Source of the DNA: Senimuribacter sp049852125
Lineage (GTDB): Bacteria; Bacillota; Clostridia; Peptostreptococcales; Anaerovoracaceae
Length of the DNA stretch: 64,000 nucleotides
Direction of reading: 5' to 3'
Assembly: GCF_049852125.1 (NCBI RefSeq)
Contig: NZ_CP187532.1
Location: 248,001-312,000 of the forward strand
Shown here: positions 44,283 to 51,440 of the stretch, one piece after another
How the letters are laid out: each line of letters opens with the position of its first letter
How positions within the stretch are numbered: the stretch's first letter is position 1
Notes under the pieces: generated by a model
Databases searched by the model: none
The model's input: only the letters and a program-made list of their open reading frames with translations
What the model was told of the DNA's origin: nothing
Made by a program: the position numbers and the translations under genes

Positions 44283-45395
44283 ATGAATCGCAGAGTACAT
44301 TCTATTAAATACATACTTATTTGTTTCGCGATGTGCACGATTTTTTGTTATGGATGTTCTACCGATAACCAGAAGCCGAGAGGTGTTGTTGATCTTCAGC
44401 AAATCGATGTAAAGTTTAATGTTGGCGAAGATGAAACAGCTACCTGTACTTACCGAGACGGTAAGGATATGATCTTTTCCATAGGATCAAGAAACGGAAA
44501 ACCGGAAGGCCCGCTACTTAATACTGACAGACTCGTTCTGTATAATATAGAAAGGCAGACAGAAAAAGTTTTCAGTCTTGATATCGGAGAATATGTATAC
44601 CGTGCGGTAAAAGTGAATGACGGAGTTCTGTATGCCGTTTATGAATTGCGTGATGACGACAGATATAATTGGTATCTCAGATATTTAGAGGATGACGGGG
44701 AAAAGACTGTAGATTCAGGAATCTGCGGTAGCTATGACGATATACCAGCAATACAGATGATCGGAGATATTCCATATTATCTGTACACTGATCAACATGA
44801 GAAAAGTGATTTGAAATATGAACTAGGGGTTAGAAGGTTCGAGGACAATGAAGTGGAAACTGTCCTTGCGAAAAAGAAGAAAACAAATGATGGAATGTCA
44901 CTCTTTTTATCTAACGGACAGGAGTACTGCTTTTTAACGGGTAAAGATTTTCCAACGGTTTGCATAGGCGACGCATCTGGTATCAAACATGAGCAGAAGC
45001 TTGACATGAAGATGATCGATTATGGAATCAACGATGATTATGTAATTTGTTCTCTCGGAACTGAAGATAAAGGCAAGGAGGAACTGGCGTTGGTATCCAT
45101 CAACATCAAAACGGGGGATCTGGTGAAAAGCGAGGCAAAAGAACAATATTATCGTACCCAAGGCTCAGGAGATGTTTTCTTATGTGTTGACTGGCAGTTT
45201 ACACCGTATAGGATGGATGTAGACGAGGATGGCCTGGTAACTATTGCAGAACTGGAATATCCGGAAGCCGTAGACCTGCCGAATAGTCCGGTACTGTTCT
45301 ATCCACTGGGAAATAGGGATTACATGATGTGCTACGACCGAAAAATAAGCAGCAGTGAGAGCGTGGATGAATATTATAGATTCCGCCTAGAGTAG
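44283..45395 (+). CDS. lipoprotein with beta-propeller-like repeats, function unknown
   Basis: 370 residues starting at ATG 44283 after a G-rich ribosome binding site. The signal peptide ends in a lipobox (ICFAMCTIFCYGCS), so the protein is anchored by lipidated Cys on the outer membrane face. The mature protein is a series of beta-strand blocks (DRLVLYNIERQTEKVFSLD, DDIPAIQMIGDIPYYLYTD, NDDYVICSLGTED) in the style of a beta-propeller, but I cannot name the family. It is probably co-transcribed with the C39 peptidase gene; a GC-rich hairpin follows. Confidence 0.8.
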   Translation: MNRRVHSIKYILICFAMCTIFCYGCSTDNQKPRGVVDLQQIDVKFNVGEDETATCTYRDGKDMIFSIGSRNGKPEGPLLNTDRLVLYNIERQTEKVFSLDIGEYVYRAVKVNDGVLYAVYELRDDDRYNWYLRYLEDDGEKTVDSGICGSYDDIPAIQMIGDIPYYLYTDQHEKSDLKYELGVRRFEDNEVETVLAKKKKTNDGMSLFLSNGQEYCFLTGKDFPTVCIGDASGIKHEQKLDMKMIDYGINDDYVICSLGTEDKGKEELALVSINIKTGDLVKSEAKEQYYRTQGSGDVFLCVDWQFTPYRMDVDEDGLVTIAELEYPEAVDLPNSPVLFYPLGNRDYMMCYDRKISSSESVDEYYRFRLE

Positions 45396-45449
45396 AATGC
45401 GCAGAAGAAGATCTGTGATGAGTTTGTGTCAGGGAGGAAATACGGTAAA

Positions 45450-45481
45450 GGGGATTATTACGTGGAGTGATAATCCCCCTT
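45450..45481 (+). terminator. hairpin closing the exported-protein operon
   Basis: GGGGATTAT (45450-45458) pairs perfectly with ATAATCCCC (45470-45478). The T tail is very short, so termination strength is uncertain. Confidence 0.5.
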
Positions 45482-45500
45482 AGATAATAGAATAGAATTA

Positions 45501-45660
45501 AATGTGCGATAGGTTTTTCACTGTAATTTGTTAGTTTTAGGAATGCAGGATGATCTAAGCTTCGGCGATGCAGTACGTGAACGTCTTGAGGGGGATGGAA
45601 GCAGTAGTTATCGTAAAATCATGAAATTTCATTTTTACAGTGAAAAACCTATCGTATATT
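45501..45660. mobile_element. 160-bp MITE-like element with 26-bp terminal inverted repeats
   Basis: The 20-base sequence at 45507-45526 is the perfect reverse complement of 45635-45654. Extending outward gives 26 bases with two mismatches, bounding 160 bp. There is no ORF inside. No clear target-site duplication is seen, so transposition is unproven; a long hairpin RNA is the alternative. The remaining gap to the LCP gene holds its promoter only. Confidence 0.5.
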
Positions 45661-45761
45661 GTAAAAAATAAAAGTGTTGTGACAAGTGATCAAAGGGCTT
45701 GCTGTCTCGCTTTTCATCAATATTGCTGAAAGCATAAAATATTAAATTTTCTTTAGAACTA

Positions 45762-45791
45762 TCGACAAGTATCGACATTTTATAGTAAAAT
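45762..45791 (+). promoter_or_regulatory. predicted promoter of the LCP gene
   Basis: TCGACA (45762-45767), 18-base spacer, TAAAAT (45786-45791). Confidence 0.5.
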
Positions 45792-45827
45792 AAAAAAGTC
45801 TAAAGAAAAATGAAAAGGATATGCAAT

Positions 45828-47300
45828 ATGAGAAGCGACAAACATAAAAACATAGAGAACAAGCAGAAGGGCGGCCTCTATACGTTCACCAGATTCTGGG
45901 CAGTGCTTTATATTCTGGCATCGGCTGCCTTTTTTGGCGTTGTAATTTATATGGATCTTTTGCCGGCAAAATACATTTATATAAGCGCCGGCGTCGTGGC
46001 AGTTTTGATCTTGCTGCTGTTTCCTGCGCTATATTTCAGGCGGTTTAAGAAGTCCAGAAGAATTATCTCTTTGGTTTTATCTATGGCAGTTATGGCGGTA
46101 TACGGTGTAGGCATTGTATATATGGCGGGTACGATGGATTTTCTTAATAAAATCACCACACGTCCGGCTGTTCAGACTGTTTCCTTTGATGTGATAGTCA
46201 GGTCTGACAGCGCATACGAGAACGCTGACAACATAAAGGGTTTGAAAGTCCAGACTTATTTGGATAATGACAGACTTTATTCCGAGGCGAAGAACCGGCT
46301 GCAGCAGGAGCAGAGGGTAGAATATGAGATGCAGGAGAGTCTGACCGCTTTGTCTGACGGCCTGTTGGATCAGACCTACGAGGTTTTGTTTATCAGTGAG
46401 GCCAGCTACAGCACCCTTTGTAGCGAGAGACAGAATTTCGAGACGGATACAAAGGTCATCTATCAGGTGAAGATAGAGAAGGAAACACAGGAGATAGCAA
46501 AGAAGGTAGACGTTACCAGTGAGCCGTTTAATTTTTATGTCAGTGGACTGGATATAGAAGGGGCAATTGATACGGTATCCCGTTCAGATGTAAATATGAT
46601 CGTGACGGTAAATCCGAAGACGCATCGTGTGTTGCTGACATCTTTGCCGCGAGACGCTTACATTGATTTGAAGTCGGTAGAAGCGAAAGACAAGCTGACG
46701 CATACGGGCCTGATGGGAATTGAGGAAACTGTCGGCGTGGCTGAAAACTTGCTGGGTATTGACATCAATTACTATGGAAAGGTCAACTACACTACCGTAA
46801 CCCGTTTGGTAGACGCTATCGGCGGTATCGATGTTGAATCTGATTATACTTTTACAACGCATGGTATGGGTGTGTATTATCAATTCTATGAGGGACCGAA
46901 CCACTTAGACGGTTCGATGGCTCTGGCCTTTGCTCGTGAGAGAAAATCTTTTCCTGACGGGGATCTGCAGAGAAACCGCAACCAGCAGATCGTGCTGGAG
47001 GGTATTCTGAAAAAAGCGTTGTCCAGTTCGACGATTCTCACAAAATACACATCGATTCTCAATGCGGTAGAGGACAATGTGGACTTGAATCTGTCACAGG
47101 AGGATATTCAGAAGCTGGTTAAGATGCAGTTGGACGGTATGCCATCCTGGAAAATTGAGCGCCAGAGTATTATCGGTCAAAGTGGTATGGAGCCATGCTA
47201 TTCTACAGGAGATTTTGCACAGGCCTCTGTAGTCTATTTGGATCAGGAGAGCATTATTAAGGCGCTAGATAAGATCGTAGCTGTGATGGAGGAGGAATAA
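45828..47300 (+). CDS. LytR-CpsA-Psr (LCP) family wall-polymer transferase
   Basis: 490 residues. I prefer ATG 45828 because AAAAGGA lies 8 bases upstream; ATG 45810 in the same frame has only weak pairing. Three hydrophobic helices lie within residues about 15-115, then an accessory domain, then the LCP catalytic domain: SRSDVNMIVTVNPKTHRVLLTS, LPRDAYIDL, DAIGGIDVESDY, HLDGSMALAFARERKSFPDGD and QRNRNQQIVLEGI with the catalytic Arg and Asp residues. LCP enzymes attach teichoic acids or capsular glycans to peptidoglycan. It is the last gene of island A; the 51-bp repeat array starts 3 bases after its stop. Confidence 0.92.
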   Translation: MRSDKHKNIENKQKGGLYTFTRFWAVLYILASAAFFGVVIYMDLLPAKYIYISAGVVAVLILLLFPALYFRRFKKSRRIISLVLSMAVMAVYGVGIVYMAGTMDFLNKITTRPAVQTVSFDVIVRSDSAYENADNIKGLKVQTYLDNDRLYSEAKNRLQQEQRVEYEMQESLTALSDGLLDQTYEVLFISEASYSTLCSERQNFETDTKVIYQVKIEKETQEIAKKVDVTSEPFNFYVSGLDIEGAIDTVSRSDVNMIVTVNPKTHRVLLTSLPRDAYIDLKSVEAKDKLTHTGLMGIEETVGVAENLLGIDINYYGKVNYTTVTRLVDAIGGIDVESDYTFTTHGMGVYYQFYEGPNHLDGSMALAFARERKSFPDGDLQRNRNQQIVLEGILKKALSSSTILTKYTSILNAVEDNVDLNLSQEDIQKLVKMQLDGMPSWKIERQSIIGQSGMEPCYSTGDFAQASVVYLDQESIIKALDKIVAVMEEE

Positions 47301-47302
47301 AG

Positions 47303-47625
47303 CCGCAGAATTTTTGTAATTCCTTTGAAAAGTTGCGTGGGATTACCGCGCTGCGCAGGTATCAGAGCATTTTTATTGAAAAGTTGCGTGCGACGATTAA
47401 ATCGTGCAGGTATCAAGAGATTTTTGTAAAAAAATTGCGCGCAGATGGGGGAATAGGAGCTTTTTTTCAAAAATGTTTAGACTATAGCCCTTTGAATGGG
47501 ACAATTTTCCATAGTCGGAGAAGAATAAACTCTTAACGCGCAATTTCAGCCTTTTAAATCACAAATAGCTGCGAATTTTACTGGGTCAACGCAACGATTC
47601 ATAGAAAAGATTAAAAAATCTGCGC
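47303..47625. repeat. inverted array of 51-bp repeat units, copy 2
   Basis: Plus-strand units begin at 47303, 47353 and 47404 (spacing 50 and 51), with a shortened fourth at 47439. Minus-strand units begin at 47625 and 47574 (spacing 51). CGCAG or TGCAG opens each unit and TTGCG falls at bases 32-36, the same phase as at 16828-17091. The 47404 unit is preceded by an ACGAT-TAA-ATCGT hairpin. The two arms face each other across about 80 bases. The plus arm has an open frame of 17-residue repeats, but the minus arm has stops. The rest of the gap to 47757 shows nothing recognisable. Confidence 0.72.
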
Positions 47626-47756
47626 AAGCGATTTGAATGGGAGGCGGAAGATGCAATTTCTGAGTTCTCTTGCAGAGCTAAGTTTCATACAGCCGTCTAA
47701 CGAGAAGGAGATTAATAAATAAAATACGAAAAAAACGATGGAATTTCAAAAAAACA

Positions 47757-47785
47757 TTGACATTGACTTTCGGTTGATGTACACT
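47757..47785 (+). promoter_or_regulatory. predicted promoter of rpmG-secE-nusG
   Basis: Perfect TTGACA (47757-47762), 17-base spacer, TACACT (47780-47785). Confidence 0.7.
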
Positions 47786-47813
47786 TAATAGGCAACTTTA
47801 TGATTATACATAA

Positions 47814-47837
47814 CAGAGCTGGAATTCTCCGGCTCTG
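47814..47837 (+). promoter_or_regulatory. leader hairpin ahead of rpmG
   Basis: CAGAGCTGG (47814-47822) pairs with CCGGCTCTG (47829-47837) around a six-base loop, followed by AATTTTGA. It is a nine-base-pair stem between the promoter and the rpmG ribosome binding site; it may be a weak attenuator or an mRNA stabiliser. Confidence 0.45.
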
Positions 47838-47866
47838 AATTTTGAGTTAAAACGGAGGACAATCGA

Positions 47867-48016
47867 ATGAGAGTGAAAGTTACGTTAGCCTGCACTGAGT
47901 GCAAGCAGAGAAACTACAATACGATGAAAAATAAAAAGAACGATCCTGATCGTATTGAACTGAAGAAGTATTGCAAATTCTGCAAGAAAGAAACTCTTCA
48001 CAAAGAGACGAAATAA
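47867..48016 (+). CDS. rpmG: 50S ribosomal protein L33
   Basis: 49 residues beginning MRVKVTLACTECKQRNYNT and ending in CKFCKKETLHKETK. Two CxxC pairs show the zinc-binding form of L33. The ATG follows ACGGAGG. It heads the rpmG-secE-nusG-rplK run, the usual order in Firmicutes; secE starts 12 bases later. L33 is a small large-subunit protein near the E site. Confidence 0.96.
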   Translation: MRVKVTLACTECKQRNYNTMKNKKNDPDRIELKKYCKFCKKETLHKETK

Positions 48017-48028
48017 GGAGAGATTATC

Positions 48029-48271
48029 ATGGCAAATAAAGACCAGGCAAAGAAAGCTGCCGCAAAGGTCAAAAAGAGCGGCGGCGCAAAGGAATATTTC
48101 AAGGGAATCAAACTTGAAATGGGCAAAGTCGTATGGCCAACCAAAAAAGAACTGGCTTCTTTTACAGCAGTTGTAATCGCTACCTGCGCTGTTTTTGCGC
48201 TGGGATTCTGGCTCATCGATTCAGGAGTTCTGGCTGCGCTTAGAGCAGTGCTTGGAGACAAGTTAAACTAG
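48029..48271 (+). CDS. secE: preprotein translocase subunit SecE
   Basis: 80 residues with the short single-helix form of SecE typical of Gram-positives. A basic N-terminal tail (KAAAKVKKSGGAKEYFKG) is followed by the conserved amphipathic segment IKLEMGKVVWPTKKELASFT and one membrane helix (VVIATCAVFALGFWLID). SecE clamps the SecY channel in the cytoplasmic membrane. AAGGAG precedes the ATG. It sits between rpmG and nusG, its standard place. Confidence 0.96.
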   Translation: MANKDQAKKAAAKVKKSGGAKEYFKGIKLEMGKVVWPTKKELASFTAVVIATCAVFALGFWLIDSGVLAALRAVLGDKLN

Positions 48272-48291
48272 TTTAGAAGAAGGTACGGAAT

Positions 48292-48867
48292 ATGTCTGAA
48301 TTTGAAAATACAAATGCAGCTTCCCCTCTTTTGGGCGAAGGCGTGCGAGGCGACGGCCAAGCTAAATGGTATGTGGTCCATACCTATTCGGGTCACGAAA
48401 ACAAGGTAAAAGTGAATATCGAAAAGATGGTGGAGAACCGTGGAATGCAGGATTTAATTCTGGACATCATCGTGCCGACAGAAGACAGAGTTGAGATCAA
48501 AGACGGTCAGCGTAAGATAAAAACCAGGAAGATGTTTCCGGGTTATGTAATTATAAAGATGATTGTTACCAACGAGTCCTGGTATCTTGTAAGAAATACA
48601 CAGGGTGTCACAGGGTTTGTAGGTCATGGCTCCGACCCTATTCCTCTTACCGATGAAGAAGTAGCTCGGATGGGAATAGAAAAAGTATACATCGATCTGG
48701 ATGTGGAAGTGGGAGATACAGTACGTGTCATCAGCGGACCTTTCGAGAGCTTCATGGGTGAAGTGATGGAGATCAGCCAGGAGAAACAGGTACTGACAGT
48801 CAAAGTTTCCATGTTTGGTAGAGATACACCGGTTGAACTCGAGTTCGGCCAGGTAGATAAACTATAG
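48292..48867 (+). CDS. nusG: transcription termination/antitermination factor NusG
   Basis: 191 residues. The NGN domain that binds RNA polymerase starts at KWYVVHTYSGHENKVKVNIEK (about residue 24) and includes FPGYVIIKMI. A KOW domain (GDTVRVISGPFESFMGEVMEI) forms the C terminus. The first 22 residues are longer than usual and contain ASPLLGEGVRGDG, encoded by an unusually C/G-rich stretch at about 48318-48359; this may be a small inserted repeat. NusG also links transcription to ribosomes through S10. It is co-transcribed with secE and rplK. Confidence 0.96.
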   Translation: MSEFENTNAASPLLGEGVRGDGQAKWYVVHTYSGHENKVKVNIEKMVENRGMQDLILDIIVPTEDRVEIKDGQRKIKTRKMFPGYVIIKMIVTNESWYLVRNTQGVTGFVGHGSDPIPLTDEEVARMGIEKVYIDLDVEVGDTVRVISGPFESFMGEVMEISQEKQVLTVKVSMFGRDTPVELEFGQVDKL

Positions 48868-48893
48868 CGCAGCTATAAGAAAGGAGAAGAAGG

Positions 48894-49319
48894 ATGGCTA
48901 AGAAAGTTGACGGTTATATCAAACTTCAGATAGCAGCCGGTAATGCGACGCCAGCGCCTCCAGTAGGTCCTGCACTTGGTCAGAAGGGTGTAAACATTAT
49001 GGACTTCTGTAAGCAGTTCAATGCAAGAACCCAGGACCAGCCGGGCATGATCATTCCAGTAGTTATTACTGTATATGCAGACAGATCTTTCACCTTTGTG
49101 ACAAAGACACCGCCTGCAGCAGTATTGCTGAAAAAAGCTGCTGGTTTGGACGCAGCGTCTGGAGAACCTAATAAGAAAAAGGTTGCTACTCTGACTTATG
49201 CACAGGTAGAAGAAATCGCCAAAACAAAGATGCCGGATCTGAATGCAGCATCACTTGAAGCAGCTACTGATATGATCAAGGGAACTGCAAGAAGCATGGG
49301 CATTGTTGTAGAAGGCTAA
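48894..49319 (+). CDS. rplK: 50S ribosomal protein L11
   Basis: 141 residues, full length. The N-terminal domain has KLQIAAGNATPAPPVGPALGQKGVNIMDFCKQFN with the proline-rich switch that contacts elongation factors. The C-terminal RNA-binding domain ends in TDMIKGTARSMGIVVEG. L11 forms the GTPase-associated centre with 23S rRNA. AAAGGAGAAGAAGG provides a strong ribosome binding site. It lies 26 bases after nusG and 59 before rplA. Confidence 0.98.
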   Translation: MAKKVDGYIKLQIAAGNATPAPPVGPALGQKGVNIMDFCKQFNARTQDQPGMIIPVVITVYADRSFTFVTKTPPAAVLLKKAAGLDAASGEPNKKKVATLTYAQVEEIAKTKMPDLNAASLEAATDMIKGTARSMGIVVEG

Positions 49320-49378
49320 TCAGATGGGAGATCGGGTGAAAAAGACCGGTTGTTAATACCACAAGGAGGTAGAACATT

Positions 49379-50074
49379 ATGCCAAAGAGAGGCAAAGGGT
49401 ACAAAGAGGCAGCTGCCAAATTTGACAAGGCACAGCTGCATGAAGTAACTGAGGCTATGAAGTTAGCTTGCGAAACTTCAAGAGCAAAATTTGATGAAAC
49501 CATCGAGGCACACATTAAACTGGGTGTAGATGGCAGACACGCTGACCAGCAGGTTAGAGGCGCGATCGTGCTTCCAAACGGAACTGGTAAGAGCGTAAAG
49601 GTATTAGTATTTGCTAAGGGGCCTAAGGCTGAAGAAGCTGAAAAAGCAGGCGCGGATTATGTAGGAGCGGAAGAAATGGCTCAGAAGATTCAGACTGAAA
49701 ACTGGTTTGACTTCGACGCAGTCGTTGCAACTCCTGATATGATGGGCGTTGTTGGTCGTCTTGGTAAGGTACTGGGACCTAAGGGTTTAATGCCTAACCC
49801 TAAATCAGGAACCGTAACTATGGATCTGGAGAAAGCATTAGCCGATATCAAAGCTGGTAAAGTTGAATATCGTTTGGATAAGCAGAACATCATTCACACA
49901 CCGATCGGCAAGGCGTCCTTTGGTCCGGAAAAGCTGGAAGAAAATTTCAGAGCGCTGTTGGAGGCAATTGTAAAGGCTAAACCGGCTACTGCGAAAGGTC
50001 AGTATTTGAGAAGCGTTACTGTTGCAGCGACCATGGGCCCTGGAGTAAAAGTAAATCCAGCCCTGATCGGTTAA
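49379..50074 (+). CDS. rplA: 50S ribosomal protein L1
   Basis: 231 residues, standard L1 length. It begins PKRGKGYKEAAAKFDKAQLH and contains the signature DVVATPDMMG-like segment DAVVATPDMMGVVGRLGKVLGP and GLMPNPKSGTVTMDLEKA. L1 forms the mobile stalk at the E site and in many bacteria represses its own operon by binding the mRNA. AAGGAGG precedes the ATG. An L10 leader RNA follows, separating it from rplJ. Confidence 0.98.
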   Translation: MPKRGKGYKEAAAKFDKAQLHEVTEAMKLACETSRAKFDETIEAHIKLGVDGRHADQQVRGAIVLPNGTGKSVKVLVFAKGPKAEEAEKAGADYVGAEEMAQKIQTENWFDFDAVVATPDMMGVVGRLGKVLGPKGLMPNPKSGTVTMDLEKALADIKAGKVEYRLDKQNIIHTPIGKASFGPEKLEENFRALLEAIVKAKPATAKGQYLRSVTVAATMGPGVKVNPALIG

Positions 50075-50089
50075 TCGAAAACTTAATTT

Positions 50090-50190
50090 AGAGAGTTAAC
50101 CGTAGACAGCGGGTGTCGTAAGACTTAATTTCCCGCCGAGGTACAATATATAGATATTGACCCTGTCTGCGCGGCAGGGTTATTTTATTA
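50090..50190 (+). ncRNA. L10 leader (ribosomal protein autoregulatory RNA)
   Basis: The segment contains the recognisable L10-leader core, TTAACCGTAGACAGCGGGTG at 50096-50115, then TTAATTTCCCGCCGAGGTA at 50125-50143. GCGGG pairs with CCCGC and the AGACAG/GAGGTA internal loop forms the L10(L12)4 binding site. It ends in a stem (ACCCTG/CAGGGT, about 50160-50180) followed by TATTTTATT that can act as terminator. Excess L10-L12 complex would reduce rplJ-rplL expression. Confidence 0.85.
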
Positions 50191-50244
50191 TGGCGTACCA
50201 GATTCGTAAACTGCATGGCGGTTTACAGAAAGGAGATCGATTTA

Positions 50245-50739
50245 ATGTCAGTAGAAGCAAAACAGCAGAAGCAAGTTATCATTGACGAGATAAAAGCAAA
50301 GTTAGAAAATGCTCAGTCAGCAGTGGTAATCGATTATATGGGAATTAACGTAGCTGAAGCGGACGCTATGAGAAAGAAACTCCGTGAAGCGAACGTAGAC
50401 TATACCGTTTATAAGAATACTCTCATCAAGAGAGCAATTGAAGGAACCGATTACGCGCCGTTGGCAGAGGTTCTCGACGGACCGAGCGCAATCGCAATCA
50501 GTACCGAAGACGCTACCGCCCCGGCAAGAACACTCAACGAGATCATTAAGCAGTACAAGAAGATGGAGTTCAAAGCAGGTGTTGTCGAAGGCGCTTATTA
50601 TGATAAAGCAGGCATCGAACAGATTGCAGATATCCCATCCAGAGATGTACTCATTGCGAAGTTTATGGGAAGCATTCAGTCACCGGTTGGCAAATTTGTC
50701 AGAACTCTGGCGGCTATTGCAGAGGAAAAGGAAGCGTAA
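50245..50739 (+). CDS. rplJ: 50S ribosomal protein L10
   Basis: 164 residues starting at ATG 50245, fixed by AAAGGAGAT just upstream; an ATG at 50215 in the same frame lies above that site. Features are QVIIDEIKAKLENAQSAVVIDYMG, KNTLIKRAIEG and the helical C terminus that binds L12 dimers (SIQSPVGKFVRTLAAIAEE). L10 anchors the L7/L12 stalk on the ribosome. It is controlled by the L10 leader and co-transcribed with rplL. Confidence 0.97.
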   Translation: MSVEAKQQKQVIIDEIKAKLENAQSAVVIDYMGINVAEADAMRKKLREANVDYTVYKNTLIKRAIEGTDYAPLAEVLDGPSAIAISTEDATAPARTLNEIIKQYKKMEFKAGVVEGAYYDKAGIEQIADIPSRDVLIAKFMGSIQSPVGKFVRTLAAIAEEKEA

Positions 50740-50842
50740 GTAAGAATTGCTTGTCTTTTTCGCCCACGGCAGTGGGAATGTGTGCCTGATGTCAGGCGCA
50801 TCATATCGAATGTAATGAAATAAAAATAAAGGAGAAAAGAAA

Positions 50843-51208
50843 ATGAATAAAGAACAGATCATTGAAGCTATCAAAGCGATGTCCGTTTTAGAGTTAAACG
50901 AATTAGTTAAAGCTTGTGAAGAAGAGTTTGGCGTATCCGCAGCAGCTCCAGTTGCAGTAGCAGGTGCAGCAGCAGGTGGCGCGGCAGAAGAAGAACAGAC
51001 TGAATTTAACGTAGTTCTGGCTGAAGTTGGTTCCGAAAAGATTAAGGTTATCAAGGCTGTAAGAGAAATTACCGGTCTGGGTCTGAAGGAAGCAAAAGAA
51101 GTTGTTGACGGCGCTCCTTCCAACATCAAAGAAGGCGTTGACAAGGCTGAAGCAGAAGCTATTAAAACTCAGCTGGAAGAAGTTGGAGCTAAGGTTGAAC
51201 TGAAATAG
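50843..51208 (+). CDS. rplL: 50S ribosomal protein L7/L12
   Basis: 121 residues, standard. The N-terminal dimerisation domain (NKEQIIEAIKAMSVLELNEL) is joined by an Ala/Gly-rich hinge (AAAPVAVAGAAAGGAAEEE) to the C-terminal domain (FNVVLAEVGSEKIKVIKAVR, GLGLKEAKEVVDGAP) that recruits GTPase factors. AAGGAG precedes the ATG. A strong terminator follows, and rpoB, which normally lies next, is displaced 4.5 kb downstream. Confidence 0.98.
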   Translation: MNKEQIIEAIKAMSVLELNELVKACEEEFGVSAAAPVAVAGAAAGGAAEEEQTEFNVVLAEVGSEKIKVIKAVREITGLGLKEAKEVVDGAPSNIKEGVDKAEAEAIKTQLEEVGAKVELK

Positions 51209-51230
51209 TTTGAATTCAATAGTAACTTTG

Positions 51231-51278
51231 AGAGGTTTGTTGCATTAGAACTTATTTAATGCGGCAGGCCTCTTTTTA
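51231..51278 (+). terminator. terminator after rplL
   Basis: AGAGG (51231-51235) pairs with CCTCT (51269-51273), with an inner GCATTA/TAATGC stem and a TTTTTA tail. Confidence 0.8.
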
Positions 51279-51368
51279 TGGGAAAAATTGCAGAAGTTAT
51301 GGGGGTTTGCAAGCATGTCGGCAATCTAAAAAGGTGGCCAAAATGTAACGAAATACATAGGATGGATA

Positions 51369-51398
51369 TTGACAAAAATGCATGGGGAGGGGTATAAT
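51369..51398 (+). promoter_or_regulatory. consensus promoter of island B
   Basis: Perfect TTGACA (51369-51374) and perfect TATAAT (51393-51398) with an 18-base spacer. It shows that the inserted surface genes do not rely on ribosomal-operon read-through. Confidence 0.75.
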
Positions 51399-51440
51399 AT
51401 CTGTGATAAATTTATATGAAGATATAAGAACAATGAAGGA

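Noticed and set aside
45395..45481. A 28-codon frame starting near the lipoprotein stop
   Set aside because: It runs through the hairpin at 45450-45478 and has no ribosome binding site.
47333..47536. A 67-codon plus frame of 17-residue repeats after the LCP gene
   Set aside because: It results from the 51-bp DNA repeats (51 bases is 17 codons). No ribosome binding site is present, and the other arms of the same family contain stops, so coding is unlikely.
50438..50743. A 101-codon plus frame inside rplJ
   Set aside because: It is the out-of-frame shadow of L10, which is unmistakable in its own frame.
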